Part shown: one piece after another, positions 8,561-16,852 of the stretch
Numbering within the stretch: the stretch's first letter is position 1
How the letters are laid out: each line of letters opens with the position of its first letter
From: Variovorax sp. OK212
Lineage (GTDB): Bacteria; Pseudomonadota; Gammaproteobacteria; Burkholderiales; Burkholderiaceae_C
Direction: 5' to 3'
Assembly: GCF_900112425.1 (NCBI RefSeq)
Contig: NZ_FOLP01000020.1
Span: 1-64,000 of the forward strand
Length of the DNA stretch: 64,000 bases
Notes under the pieces: model-generated
Databases searched by the model: none
Seen by the model: only the letters and a program-made list of their open reading frames with translations
Told to the model about the DNA's origin: nothing
Program-made: the position numbers and the translations under genes

Positions 8561-9625
8561 ATGCAAAAAGACATCACTGATCGGTTCAAGGCCGCACAGA
8601 ACAGTTTGGTAATTCAGCAGTCCGACTTTTCGCTGCTTGCCATCTACGACATGGTCCAGAAACAGGCAATCGACGTCTCACCGCACTATCAACGTCGAGA
8701 CCGATGGCCCTCGGACAAGCAGTCGGCTTTGATTGAGTCGTTTTTGCTTAACGTCCCTGTTCCGCCCATTTACTTATCTGAGGACGAGTACGGGCAGTAC
8801 AGCGTCATCGACGGAAAGCAGCGAATTACCGCCATCCAGGACTTCTTGAGCGGAGAATTGCGCCTTCGAGACCTCAAGAAGTTTCCCGAGTTGGAAGGGT
8901 CACGATTCAAAGACCTTCCCGTCCAGTTGCAGAACGCCCTCACGGTTCGTCCATACATTCGTGTGACCACCCTCCTCAAGCAATCCGACCCGGGCTTGAA
9001 GTACGAGGTGTTCCTTCGACTGAACACTGGCGGCGATACGTTGAAGAATCAGGAGATTCGGAATGTGGCGTATGCGGGAGCGCTAAATGACATGCTCTTC
9101 GAACTCTCAGCCGCACCGTTCCTCAGGAATAGACTAAAGATTGCAAATGACAAGTCCGCGGCGTTCCGGAACATGGACGACGTCGAGCACGTCCTTCGAT
9201 TCTTCACACTCCACGAGCGATGGCAGGCAACAGGTGGCTCGCTTAGCGAAGCTATGGATGAGTACATGGCCAAGCATAGAGAAAAAGCTTCAGCAATGCA
9301 AAAGAATCTGTTCCTCAATACCCTCGGCATATGCGAGCAGATTTGGGGGACTCACGCCTTTCATAAGCCCAACACAGCTGGGTGGCGTGACCAACTCATT
9401 TCACCGCTGTATGACGCGCAGATGATTGCCGTTGCCATGTTGCCAAAGAGCGCGACAAATGCGCTTGTCAATCACAAGAAGCTTGTGGTGAACGCGACAA
9501 AGAAGCTTTTTCTTGATAACGCAGATTTTGCGAAGGCTGTGTCACAAGGAACGAACACGCCATCGGCCGTTCGGACGCGTGTTCAAAGGATGCACGAGAT
9601 TCTCAAAGCCATTGCCGCAGCTTGA
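8561..9625 (+). CDS. DUF262-domain protein (ParB/Srx-like fold)
   Basis: A 354-residue protein whose N-terminal half is a DUF262 domain, as in GmrSD/RloF-type proteins. Key features are YQRRDRW (43-49), SFLLNVPVPPIYL (60-72) and the signature DGKQR (84-88), followed by a helical region with VFLRLNTGG. The ParB/Srx-like fold in this family binds and cleaves nucleotides. No DUF1524 HNH nuclease domain follows, unlike GmrSD. The gene ends two bases before the HEPN gene, so the pair is likely one operon. GC content is visibly lower than in the surroundings, suggesting transfer. Its role, probably in a defence or toxin-type system, is inferred. Confidence 0.85.
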   Translation: MQKDITDRFKAAQNSLVIQQSDFSLLAIYDMVQKQAIDVSPHYQRRDRWPSDKQSALIESFLLNVPVPPIYLSEDEYGQYSVIDGKQRITAIQDFLSGELRLRDLKKFPELEGSRFKDLPVQLQNALTVRPYIRVTTLLKQSDPGLKYEVFLRLNTGGDTLKNQEIRNVAYAGALNDMLFELSAAPFLRNRLKIANDKSAAFRNMDDVEHVLRFFTLHERWQATGGSLSEAMDEYMAKHREKASAMQKNLFLNTLGICEQIWGTHAFHKPNTAGWRDQLISPLYDAQMIAVAMLPKSATNALVNHKKLVVNATKKLFLDNADFAKAVSQGTNTPSAVRTRVQRMHEILKAIAAA

Positions 9626-9627
9626 CT

Positions 9628-10554
9628 ATGTCGAATGCGCGCTCGCTGTTCAATAGCAGGATTGCCTCACTAGTCAACTCGCTAGGCATTGACGCAGTCC
9701 AAGCGAGACCGTTGACCGAGCAGGCGCACAATGATGTGGCGCGCATGCTCCGAAACGGTTTGGCCGTCGTCGGGTTTGCCGCTCTCGAAGACTTCATCAA
9801 GTCGCGAATTTCAGAGGTCCTGTCCGAAGTTGGTTCAACTAACGTTCCCTTCGGTCGTCTTCCGGAAAAACTGCAATATGCGGTGACATTTGAGGCCCTA
9901 TCAGCGATCAGCTATCAGATGGGACTTCGCCCCAACAAGTCCGACCGCATCCTGTACGCGCAGGAGCACACTCAAAAAATAGCCTCTACGGCGACGGCGG
10001 CGTACAACTTGACGCCGCATGCGCTTGGATACGACCAAGCCAACGTTCAAGACGAGACGATCAAGGGAATGCTGAAATGCTTTCAAATCGACAATCCTTG
10101 GGGAGAAATCACTCGAATTGCGTCGCGTCTCAGTCTCGCTGCTCTTCCCCTGGATGAGACGTACAGGTCTGCCGCTATTCGGAGACACCGCGCTGCGCAT
10201 GTCGCCCATGCCGACACGCCTCAAACTGACTTACAGCAATTTTCGAAGGAGGCTCTTGCCATCGCAATTGGCTTCGATGCCCTTCTGTCCTGCGCGCTCT
10301 CAAAGCTGCGGCTCCACGACGCACCGTACCTTCACGGACAAGCTAAGGTAAGCGCCGCCGACATCACCATCCGCAAGGTTTTTCCTGCTGGAAGTAAATG
10401 GCGAGAGGAGCTCGAAGGGCGATCCACCGCAGTCAAGATCGAAGCATCAAAAGACGTGCTTCTTGCCGCAGCTAGGTCAAGGGCGGCCGCGGCACGGAAC
10501 CTACTTGTGATCCAGGGCGATGGTGGTCAGGTGGTCGGGTGGGAGTGCTACTAA
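9628..10554 (+). CDS. HEPN-domain protein, MAE_28990/MAE_18760-like putative RNase
   Basis: A 308-residue protein that looks like a HEPN nuclease of the MAE_28990/MAE_18760 type. An N-terminal helical region (about 30-100) includes GFAALEDFIKSR, and the RxxxxH catalytic motif appears as RRHRAAH (R186-H191), flanked by a predicted helix. HEPN proteins with this motif cleave RNA in toxin-antitoxin, abortive-infection and CRISPR systems. The ATG at 9628 comes two bases after the DUF262 stop and has little ribosome-binding site of its own, so translation is probably coupled. GC is low, as in its partner. Confidence 0.7.
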   Translation: MSNARSLFNSRIASLVNSLGIDAVQARPLTEQAHNDVARMLRNGLAVVGFAALEDFIKSRISEVLSEVGSTNVPFGRLPEKLQYAVTFEALSAISYQMGLRPNKSDRILYAQEHTQKIASTATAAYNLTPHALGYDQANVQDETIKGMLKCFQIDNPWGEITRIASRLSLAALPLDETYRSAAIRRHRAAHVAHADTPQTDLQQFSKEALAIAIGFDALLSCALSKLRLHDAPYLHGQAKVSAADITIRKVFPAGSKWREELEGRSTAVKIEASKDVLLAAARSRAAAARNLLVIQGDGGQVVGWECY

Positions 10555-11195
10555 GGGGTCGGTCTGCTTGACGTAATGCGTTTTGGTGCCGCATGCGCGT
10601 GCCGGCGGTGGCGGAATCGGCGGGAAGGCACCGCCGAGCAAGGGTAATGACGGGCGTCTTACATACCTTGTTCGGCAGTGGGGACGGGCGGGTGTGACAT
10701 TGCGACTATGGCCTGAAGCTGTGGCAACTGACACGTCAGCCCACGAGGCCGCTTCCGCACCAATCAGCGCCCTCGAATCTCACGACAGCTGAAAACTCGG
10801 TCTCCTTTAATTCTTCGGTCAAGCTGACCTGCGCCAACGCAGTTGGCGCGTCCGTTTACCGCGAACGTTGAGCGCCCCCTTTTAGGCGCCGAACTCATAA
10901 GGTCGAAGGACAGCACACGCTGCGTATCGGACATGTGCCACAAGAATTAGGGTGATCGCAATAGCCGAGCGAGGAAGCATTTTGACCTCACGATACGCCC
11001 TAGTCGATTGCTCGGCGGCGTGCGTGCAAGAAGAGCAGCAGGGCGGCCTGGGCCAGCCAGCCAGTTCAGCAAAATCGCGTCTGCGTTATCTGCGGGTAGT
11101 AGCGAGAGGCAAAGTGCAAAGAACAGTTGCGTTCACTCGGCAACAAGGTGCTGTAGGCGCACAGGACATCACGTTCGAATTGCTCTGAGCTTCTC
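10555..11195. other. Intergenic region after the HEPN gene
   Basis: About 640 bases with no convincing gene on either strand; the short open frames are Arg/Ser/Ala-rich shadows. It contains two hairpin-forming repeats (10831-10849 and 10867-10894). GC returns to background near its right end. It may hold the right boundary of the acquired DUF262-HEPN segment. Confidence 0.5.
10831..10849. repeat. Perfect 8-bp inverted repeat (hairpin)
   Basis: GCGCCAAC and GTTGGCGC are perfect complements separated by GCA. No T-run follows on either strand, so it is not a typical Rho-independent terminator. A second imperfect hairpin follows at 10867-10894 (GTTGAGCGCC / GGCGCCGAAC, 8 of 10 pairs). They could be recombination-site-like structures or terminator remnants. 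Confidence 0.4.
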
Positions 11196-13252
11196 CTACG
11201 CGTCTTCGCGCACCCTGCACTGGCCCATCAGCGTCTGCTGAACGGTCGGCGGCACGGCTTCGTAGTGCGACAACGCGATGGTGTACCGGCCCTGGCCACC
11301 GGTCATCGCATTGAGCCGCGACTGGTAGTTGGCCAGCTCGGCCTCGGGCACCTGCCCGCCGATGGCCACTGTGCCGCCCCCCATGACCGATGTGCCAGTG
11401 ACCAGGCCGCGCCGCGACGACAGGTCGCTTGTGACATCGCCGACAGAATGTTCAGGCACGGCGATTTCGATCTGGACGATCGGCTCGAGCACGACTGGCC
11501 GGGCCTCACGGATCGCGGCCATCAAGGCGTTGCGGCCGGCGGTCGCGAAGGCGATGTCCTTGCTGTCGACGCTGTGGTGCTTGCCATCGTGCACCACGAC
11601 GCGCACGTCGACCACGGGGTAGCCGGCGATCGCGCCGCACGCCAGCACCTCGCGCACGCCTTTCTCGACAGCGGGGATCAACTGGCCCGGGATCGCGCCG
11701 TCCCGGAGTTCGTCCGCGAACTCGACCCCCGCGCCGCGCGCGAGCGGCTCGATGCGCAGGAAGACTTCGGCGAACTGGCCGGCGCCGCCGGTCTGCTTCT
11801 TGTGGCGGTGGTGGCCCTCGGCGGGCGCGGTCACGGTCACGGTCTCGCGGTAGGCGATCGCGTCAGGACCTCGAAGCGGTACACCTCGCGCAGGCGCTCG
11901 AGCACGATGCGCAGGTGAAGCTCGCCGAGCCCGTAGAGCACCGTCTCGTTGGTCGCGGCCACATGCTCGATGCGAAGGCAGGGATCCTCGGCCGCGAGCT
12001 TGCCGAGGATCTCCCAGGCGCGCTGCTCGTCGCCATGGCGCTTGGGCTCCACGGCCAGGCCGTGCACCGGCACCGGGAACGCCAGCGGCGCGAGATGGAC
12101 ATGGCTGTCTTCGGCCGCATCGTGCAGCACGGCGTCGAAATGGATCTCCTCGACCTTGGCCACCGCCACGATGTCCCCCGGCACCGCGCGCGACACCTCG
12201 ACATGGTCCTTGCCCTGGAGCATGAACAGGTGCCCCACCTTGAAGGGCTTGCGGCCGTCGCCGATGTAGAGCTGGCTGTCGCGGGTGAGCGTGCCCTGGT
12301 GCACGCGGAAGATGCCCATCTTGCCGACATAGGGGTCGATCATGACCTTGAACACATGCGCCAGCACGTGCAGCGTCGGGTCGGGCTTGGCCTCCATGGG
12401 CTGGGCCTCTGCGCCCTCGCCAACGATGAAGTCCGGCGGGTTGGCCTCGGTCGGGTCGGGCAGGAGCTTGACGATCACGTCCAGCAGCTCGGCCACGCCG
12501 GCACCGCTGCGCGACGAGACGAAGCATACCGGGATCAGGTGACCTTCGCGCAGCGCCTGCTCGAGCGGCGCGTGCAGCTCGGCCGGATCCACGTCGCCCT
12601 CCTCGAGGTAACGGTCGACGAAGGCCGCGTCGACCTCGACCACCTGCTCCACCAGCGCGCGATGCGCTGCTTCGACGGGGCCGAAGTCGGACTGCCCGAA
12701 GCGGTTGAAGAAGCAGTCCACCACTCGCTTGCCGACCCGGTCGGGCAGGTTCAGCGGCAGGCATTGGCGGCCGAAGGTCGCTTGGATGTCGGCCAGCAGG
12801 CCCGCCAGCGAGACGCCCTGCGAGTCGATCTTGTTAACGATGATCATGCGGGCGAGGTGGCGCGAGGCCGCGTACGCCATCATGCGCACCGTCATCGGCT
12901 CGATGCCGGTGACGGCATTGATGACCACTGCCGCCGTCTCGACCGCCTCCAGCGCCGGCAGGCTCTGGCCGAGGAAGTCGGGGCCCCCGGGCGTGTCGAT
13001 GAAGTGGATGCGCGTGCCGGCATGCGTGAGGTGCATCACCGATGCGTTGAGCGAGTGCTGCATGCGGCGCTCCAGCGGGTCGTGGTCGCTGACGGTGCTG
13101 CCGCGCTCGATGCTGCCGCACGCTCCGATGGCACCCGCCTTGTACAACAAGGCCTCGGCGAGGGAGCTCTTGCCGGTGGCTGCGGCGCCAACGAACGCCA
13201 GCGTTCGCACTGCTTCCATTTCGGCCGCGAGGCTGTTCGATCGGCTTGGCAT
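11196..13252 (-). pseudogene. Elongation factor G-like GTPase, frameshifted
   Basis: A fusA-like translational GTPase paralogue. It starts at 13252 with a strong AAAGGAG ribosome-binding site. The first frame has the P-loop GAAATGKSS, G3 DTPG, G4 NKID, domain II and part of domain III. The second frame carries the rest: AYRETVTVTAPAEG, HHRHKKQTGGAGQF, domain IV and the C-terminus. The switch lies at about 11857-11864, where the expected PPR before IAYRET is missing, as if about 10 bases were deleted. Total length (2057 bases) is not a multiple of three. Without frameshift correction, the product would lose domains IV and V and could not translocate ribosomes. Confidence 0.8.
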
Positions 13253-13734
13253 GGCTGAACTCCTTTGCGCGTCCGCAAGGCCGGCCCGGCGGCCCGCAAG
13301 GGCTCGAGTGTTGCGCGCGGACGCCGAGCCAGCGTACGGGATTGACCGCGCTGATGCAAGTTGCTTGCGCCGCCGATTCCAATACCTGATCGGCATGCAT
13401 GCCGCGTTGACCTCCTCCTTCTTGTCAGTGTGCAGAGGCATGGGCAGACGCCCAAGATATCCTCCCAGCAGCTCTCTGGGCCAGTCATCGCCACCGTCAC
13501 CGTCACCGTCACCGTCACCGTCACCGTCACCGTCACCGTCACCGTCACCGTCACCGTCACCGTCACCGTCACCGTCACCGTCACCGTCGACTTTGCCATG
13601 CCATTGCCGGCAACCGGTCATTGCACTTGACATGTGTCGAGGGCTTTCAACGATTGCAATGCGGCCGTCACCGTGAATTGACGGAGCGCGCGCCATTGGC
13701 GGCAATCGCTGCAAAGCAGCCCTGCACCCACCAT
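13253..13734. other. Intergenic region with tandem repeat
   Basis: About 480 bases upstream of the EF-G-like gene and downstream of a serine hydrolase gene. It holds the presumed EF-G-like promoter and the 16-copy CACCGT array. No gene is supported; repeat-encoded Thr-Val or Asp-Gly frames are artefacts of the array. Confidence 0.6.
13492..13587. repeat. 16 perfect tandem copies of CACCGT
   Basis: A 96-base uninterrupted array of the hexamer CACCGT, 16 identical copies. It begins 240 bases upstream of the EF-G-like start codon. Six-base units keep any reading frame, so length changes would not shift frames. Such perfect arrays are prone to slipped-strand copy-number change; function, if any, would be through promoter spacing or structure. 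Confidence 0.95.
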
Positions 13735-14940
13735 TCACCCCACCCCCACCACCCCCTGAAACAACATAAACATCTCCCGCGCCCAATCCCCCACCTCATC
13801 CACCGCCGTCTGCACCATCACCGTCTCCGTCTCAAGGTCCACCAGCACGCGCTGCCCATACGCACCGCTGAACAGCGGCCGTGTGCCGTTCGCCTTCGCG
13901 TGCCACATGAAGGCCTTGTAGGCCGCGCCTGCCGGCTTGCCCAGCGCCCCGTAGCGCACCTGCGCCTCGTTGGCTTCCCATCGGCTGTAGCTCTCCATCC
14001 ATTCACGGCTCACGATCTGCCTGCCGTTGGCATACCCGCGCTGCGCCACCAGGCGGCCCAGCCGGCTCCAGTCGCGCAGGCGCGCTGCAAACCCGATGCA
14101 GTTGAACTCGTTGTGATGAGCGTCCGTGAGCCACGTGGCGTTGGCTTCGGCGCCCAGCGGCTTCCACAAGGCCTGCTCGGCAAACTCCGACATGCTCATG
14201 CTGTTCACCGCGCGCAGCACCATGCCAATGGTGAGCGGGCACAGCTCGTTGTAGTTGAAGCGCGTGCCCGCGGGTTCGCGCCGCGTGTTCCAGTTGTGCA
14301 CGGTCTGCTCGATGTTTGCGCGCGGGCCGGTCAGTGCCGCGGGGTAGAGGGTGTTGTTGCCTTGCTCGTGAACGATGTCGGCGCCGCTCGACATGTTCAT
14401 GAGGTTGCGCAGGCTGGTTTCGCCGTGCAGGGTGCCGGCCAGCGACGGCACGTACTTGGCGGCCGTGTCCTCGAGCGAGGTGATCTTGCCGCGGTCGACC
14501 GTGATGCCCAGCAACAGCGAGGTCACGCTCTTGGACATCGACCAGCCCGTCATGCGCATGTCGGCGCTGCGGCCGAACTGGTACTTCTCGAACCACACCT
14601 CGCCACGCCGCGCGATGAGCAGGCCGGTCACGGGCCAGGCGGCCATGTAGTCGTCGGGGCTCCTGGCAACGCCGTTCAGGCGGTAGCGCAGGTCGGTGCG
14701 GGGCTTGTCGCGCAACGGGTCTTCGGCACCGCACTGGATGGTGTTGTTCGGCAGCATCGTCTCGAAGCCGCCCGAGAAGTTGCCCACGTACAAACGCTTC
14801 TCGCGCGACAGCCCTCGCGGCGTGCCCCAGCCCGTCGGGTAGCCGGCCTCGGCGCCCCAGGGGTCGTCTTGTGCAGCGGCCAGCAACGGATGCAAGGCGG
14901 GGGTTGCGCCCATGGCGGCCACGAAGGTTCGACGTTGCAT
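13735..14940 (-). CDS. Serine hydrolase, beta-lactamase/esterase family (class C type)
   Basis: A 401-residue secreted serine hydrolase of the beta-lactamase-related family (PF00144), like 6-aminohexanoate-dimer hydrolases and EstB esterases. The N-terminus (MQRRTF then a hydrophobic stretch to about residue 23) is a signal peptide with a Tat-like twin Arg. The nucleophile motif SxxK is SMSK at 134-137, and the second motif is YNE in FNYNELC. The C-terminal part contains GAYGQRVLVD, in the place of the third motif. Substrate is unknown; antibiotic resistance is not implied. A separate regulator-hydrolase gene starts upstream on the same strand, with about 110 bases between them. Confidence 0.85.
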   Translation of the reverse strand: MQRRTFVAAMGATPALHPLLAAAQDDPWGAEAGYPTGWGTPRGLSREKRLYVGNFSGGFETMLPNNTIQCGAEDPLRDKPRTDLRYRLNGVARSPDDYMAAWPVTGLLIARRGEVWFEKYQFGRSADMRMTGWSMSKSVTSLLLGITVDRGKITSLEDTAAKYVPSLAGTLHGETSLRNLMNMSSGADIVHEQGNNTLYPAALTGPRANIEQTVHNWNTRREPAGTRFNYNELCPLTIGMVLRAVNSMSMSEFAEQALWKPLGAEANATWLTDAHHNEFNCIGFAARLRDWSRLGRLVAQRGYANGRQIVSREWMESYSRWEANEAQVRYGALGKPAGAAYKAFMWHAKANGTRPLFSGAYGQRVLVDLETETVMVQTAVDEVGDWAREMFMLFQGVVGVG

Positions 14941-15053
14941 CTGAGGTCTCGGGCCTGAGGGCCGGGAGTTGAAGGCAAGCCGGAGTTTGCGGGCTGAACG
15001 GCCGTGTGCCCTTGCTCCTTTTCTCTATTGACGCGCTTGCGCCGAGATGGTTT

Positions 15054-16682
15054 TCAGTGCGATGCCCCCGCAAACTTCAACACCGCCTGAACAACCGGCT
15101 GGCTGTCCCCGCTCCACCAGAAGTGATCCGTGCCTTCCAGCGGTTGCCACACCGCACCGGGAATGCTCCGGGCCAGATGCTCCCCTGCTTCGAACCGCAC
15201 GGCGCGGTCGCCGCGCCTGTGCATCACTAGGGTCGGCACGCCGATGCGCGCCAGCTCGGCCCGCATGTCGGCATCGCGCAGGCCGGCCAGAATGGCCTCC
15301 AGCCCGCCGGGCGACGCGGCGTGGCGCACCAGGCGCGCCCACCACGCGCGCAGCGCGGGGTCGCCCTGCTCGCTGGGCGCGAAGGTCTCGATGCCCACGG
15401 GCCCGCCCCAACCGGCAACGAGCCGCTTCAGCCAGACGTCGTATGCGGCCGCGGGCAAGGCCCACGGATAGTCGGGCGCGGCGCAGCCCCGCGCCAGTGC
15501 CCCGAAAAGGCACAGCCCGCTCACGCGCTCCGGGCGGTCCACGGCCAGGCGCATCGCGCCCAGGCCGCCCTCGGACGACCCGAAGAGCCAGGCGCGCGGC
15601 ACGCCCGCGTCGTCGAGGATGGCCGCGATGTCGTGAGCCAGCGCGTCAGGCGTGCTCGCGGCGCGCAGGCGCTCCGACAGGCCGATGCCGCGCCGGTCGA
15701 ACAACACGACGCGAAAGCGCTCGGCCAGTGCCTGCACGCAGGCGCGCAGCGGCGGGTGATCCATGGCCAGTTCGATGTGGCACACGAACCCGGGGCAGAT
15801 GACCATGGTCTGCTCGCCCGCGCCGAGCACCGTGTAGGCAATGGCCCCGGCCGCGCTTTCGGCGAAGCGCACGGCGGGCCGCTCGACACGGTGGGACAGC
15901 AGCCGCTGCAGGTCTTCGGTCATGCGCAGGTAGGCCGCCTCGGTCTGCGGACCGGGCCTGATGCCGAACTCCGCGCGCAGCACCTGCGCGCAGCGCGTGT
16001 ACGCGGCCTCGACACCGGCGCTGTGGCCCTGCTGCGCATGCAGCTGCATCAGCAGAACGTAGCTGGGTTCTCGGTAGGCATCCAGCGCCAGGAGAACCTC
16101 GACCAGTTCGAGCGCCGATGCGAACTCGCCACGCCGGGCCAGCGCGTCGACGACCCGCTCGAGCAGGCGCGCCAGAAGGTGCTCGTGCTCGATGGAAAGC
16201 GCCTTCAGCCAGTCGTCGAAAGACTCGGACCCGAAGGCGATGCCCTCCAGCAGCGTGCGGCGTGCACTGGCAATCCACTGGCGCGCCTCGGTCAGCGCGG
16301 CGTCGTCCAGCGCCTGCGCGGTAACGGCGCGGCGCGCGAACTGTGCGAAGCGCAGCGCATCGGTCTCGACCATGCCGGGCAAGAGCGCGAGGCAGTCGTT
16401 TTCAGTCGAGAGCACCTTGCAGGCGACCGCGCCCTCCAGCGTGTAGACCAGCCTGCGCAGGCGCGTGCGGCCCGTCGCTTCGCTGGCGTCCGGCCAAAGC
16501 AGCGTGGCCAGGTGCGCCCGGGGTACCGGCCCCGGGTGGTACGCGAGGTAGGCCAGCAGCGCGAAGGCGCGCTTGAGCGACAGCGAGGTTGCATGCCCCT
16601 GCGCCACGACCGTGGGCACGCCGAATAGCTGCAGTTCCAGGCGCGGCCGCTCACTGGGGGCTGATCTGGAGGAGCGAGGCAT
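15054..16682 (-). CDS. SARP/BTAD-type regulator fused to an alpha/beta hydrolase
   Basis: A 542-residue two-part protein. Residues 13-100 form a winged-helix domain (FGVPTV, LLAYLAYHP, LLWPDASEATGRTRLRR), and 105-260 a bacterial transcriptional activation domain with TPR-like repeats (LHAQQGHSAGVEAAY, RAEFGIRPGPQT). Residues 275-542 are an alpha/beta hydrolase with the nucleophile elbow GSSEGG (Ser370), the oxyanion strand VVLFDRRGIGLS and a C-terminal catalytic His in GTDHFWW. It may be a regulator that senses a small molecule through the hydrolase fold, or an active esterase. SARP-like proteins are commoner in actinobacteria. It is likely monocistronic. Confidence 0.85.
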   Translation of the reverse strand: MPRSSRSAPSERPRLELQLFGVPTVVAQGHATSLSLKRAFALLAYLAYHPGPVPRAHLATLLWPDASEATGRTRLRRLVYTLEGAVACKVLSTENDCLALLPGMVETDALRFAQFARRAVTAQALDDAALTEARQWIASARRTLLEGIAFGSESFDDWLKALSIEHEHLLARLLERVVDALARRGEFASALELVEVLLALDAYREPSYVLLMQLHAQQGHSAGVEAAYTRCAQVLRAEFGIRPGPQTEAAYLRMTEDLQRLLSHRVERPAVRFAESAAGAIAYTVLGAGEQTMVICPGFVCHIELAMDHPPLRACVQALAERFRVVLFDRRGIGLSERLRAASTPDALAHDIAAILDDAGVPRAWLFGSSEGGLGAMRLAVDRPERVSGLCLFGALARGCAAPDYPWALPAAAYDVWLKRLVAGWGGPVGIETFAPSEQGDPALRAWWARLVRHAASPGGLEAILAGLRDADMRAELARIGVPTLVMHRRGDRAVRFEAGEHLARSIPGAVWQPLEGTDHFWWSGDSQPVVQAVLKFAGASH

Positions 16683-16747
16683 TGCGCGGTTTATAACCGC
16701 GCGGGGTGGCGTTGCCTAGGGACTTTCAAGGGATTGCGGAAGCGGCG

Positions 16748-16811
16748 TGGAGGGACGCGGAACGACGCAGAGGGATGCGAAGGGACGCCGAGGGACGCTG
16801 AAGGGACGCCC
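16748..16811. repeat. Degenerate 10-11 bp tandem repeat (GAAGGGACGCC-like)
   Basis: Six adjacent variants of a 9-11 bp unit, consensus about GAGGGACGCC, lie between the divergent regulator-hydrolase and mddA genes, just upstream of the mddA ribosome-binding site. Copies vary by one to three bases. They may bind a regulator or be a decayed minisatellite. Confidence 0.6.
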
Positions 16812-16852
16812 CGCTCCTATCTTTGCGCTTTCAGCTGCACAAGGAGATCACC

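Noticed and set aside
8561..10554. GmrSD-type type IV restriction system
   Set aside because: The DUF1524 HNH nuclease domain of GmrD/GmrSD is absent from both genes; only the DUF262 half fits.
13492..13587. CRISPR array
   Set aside because: The repeats are contiguous 6-base units without spacers; this is a simple tandem repeat.
13361..13630. Protein with a long Thr-Val repeat, or Asp-Gly repeat on the other strand
   Set aside because: These frames exist only because a hexamer array stays open in every frame; there is no start context or conserved sequence around it.
16823..16852. TTG start for mddA
   Set aside because: The AAGGAG at 16841-16846 is placed for the GTG at 16853; the extra residues do not resemble MddA N-termini.
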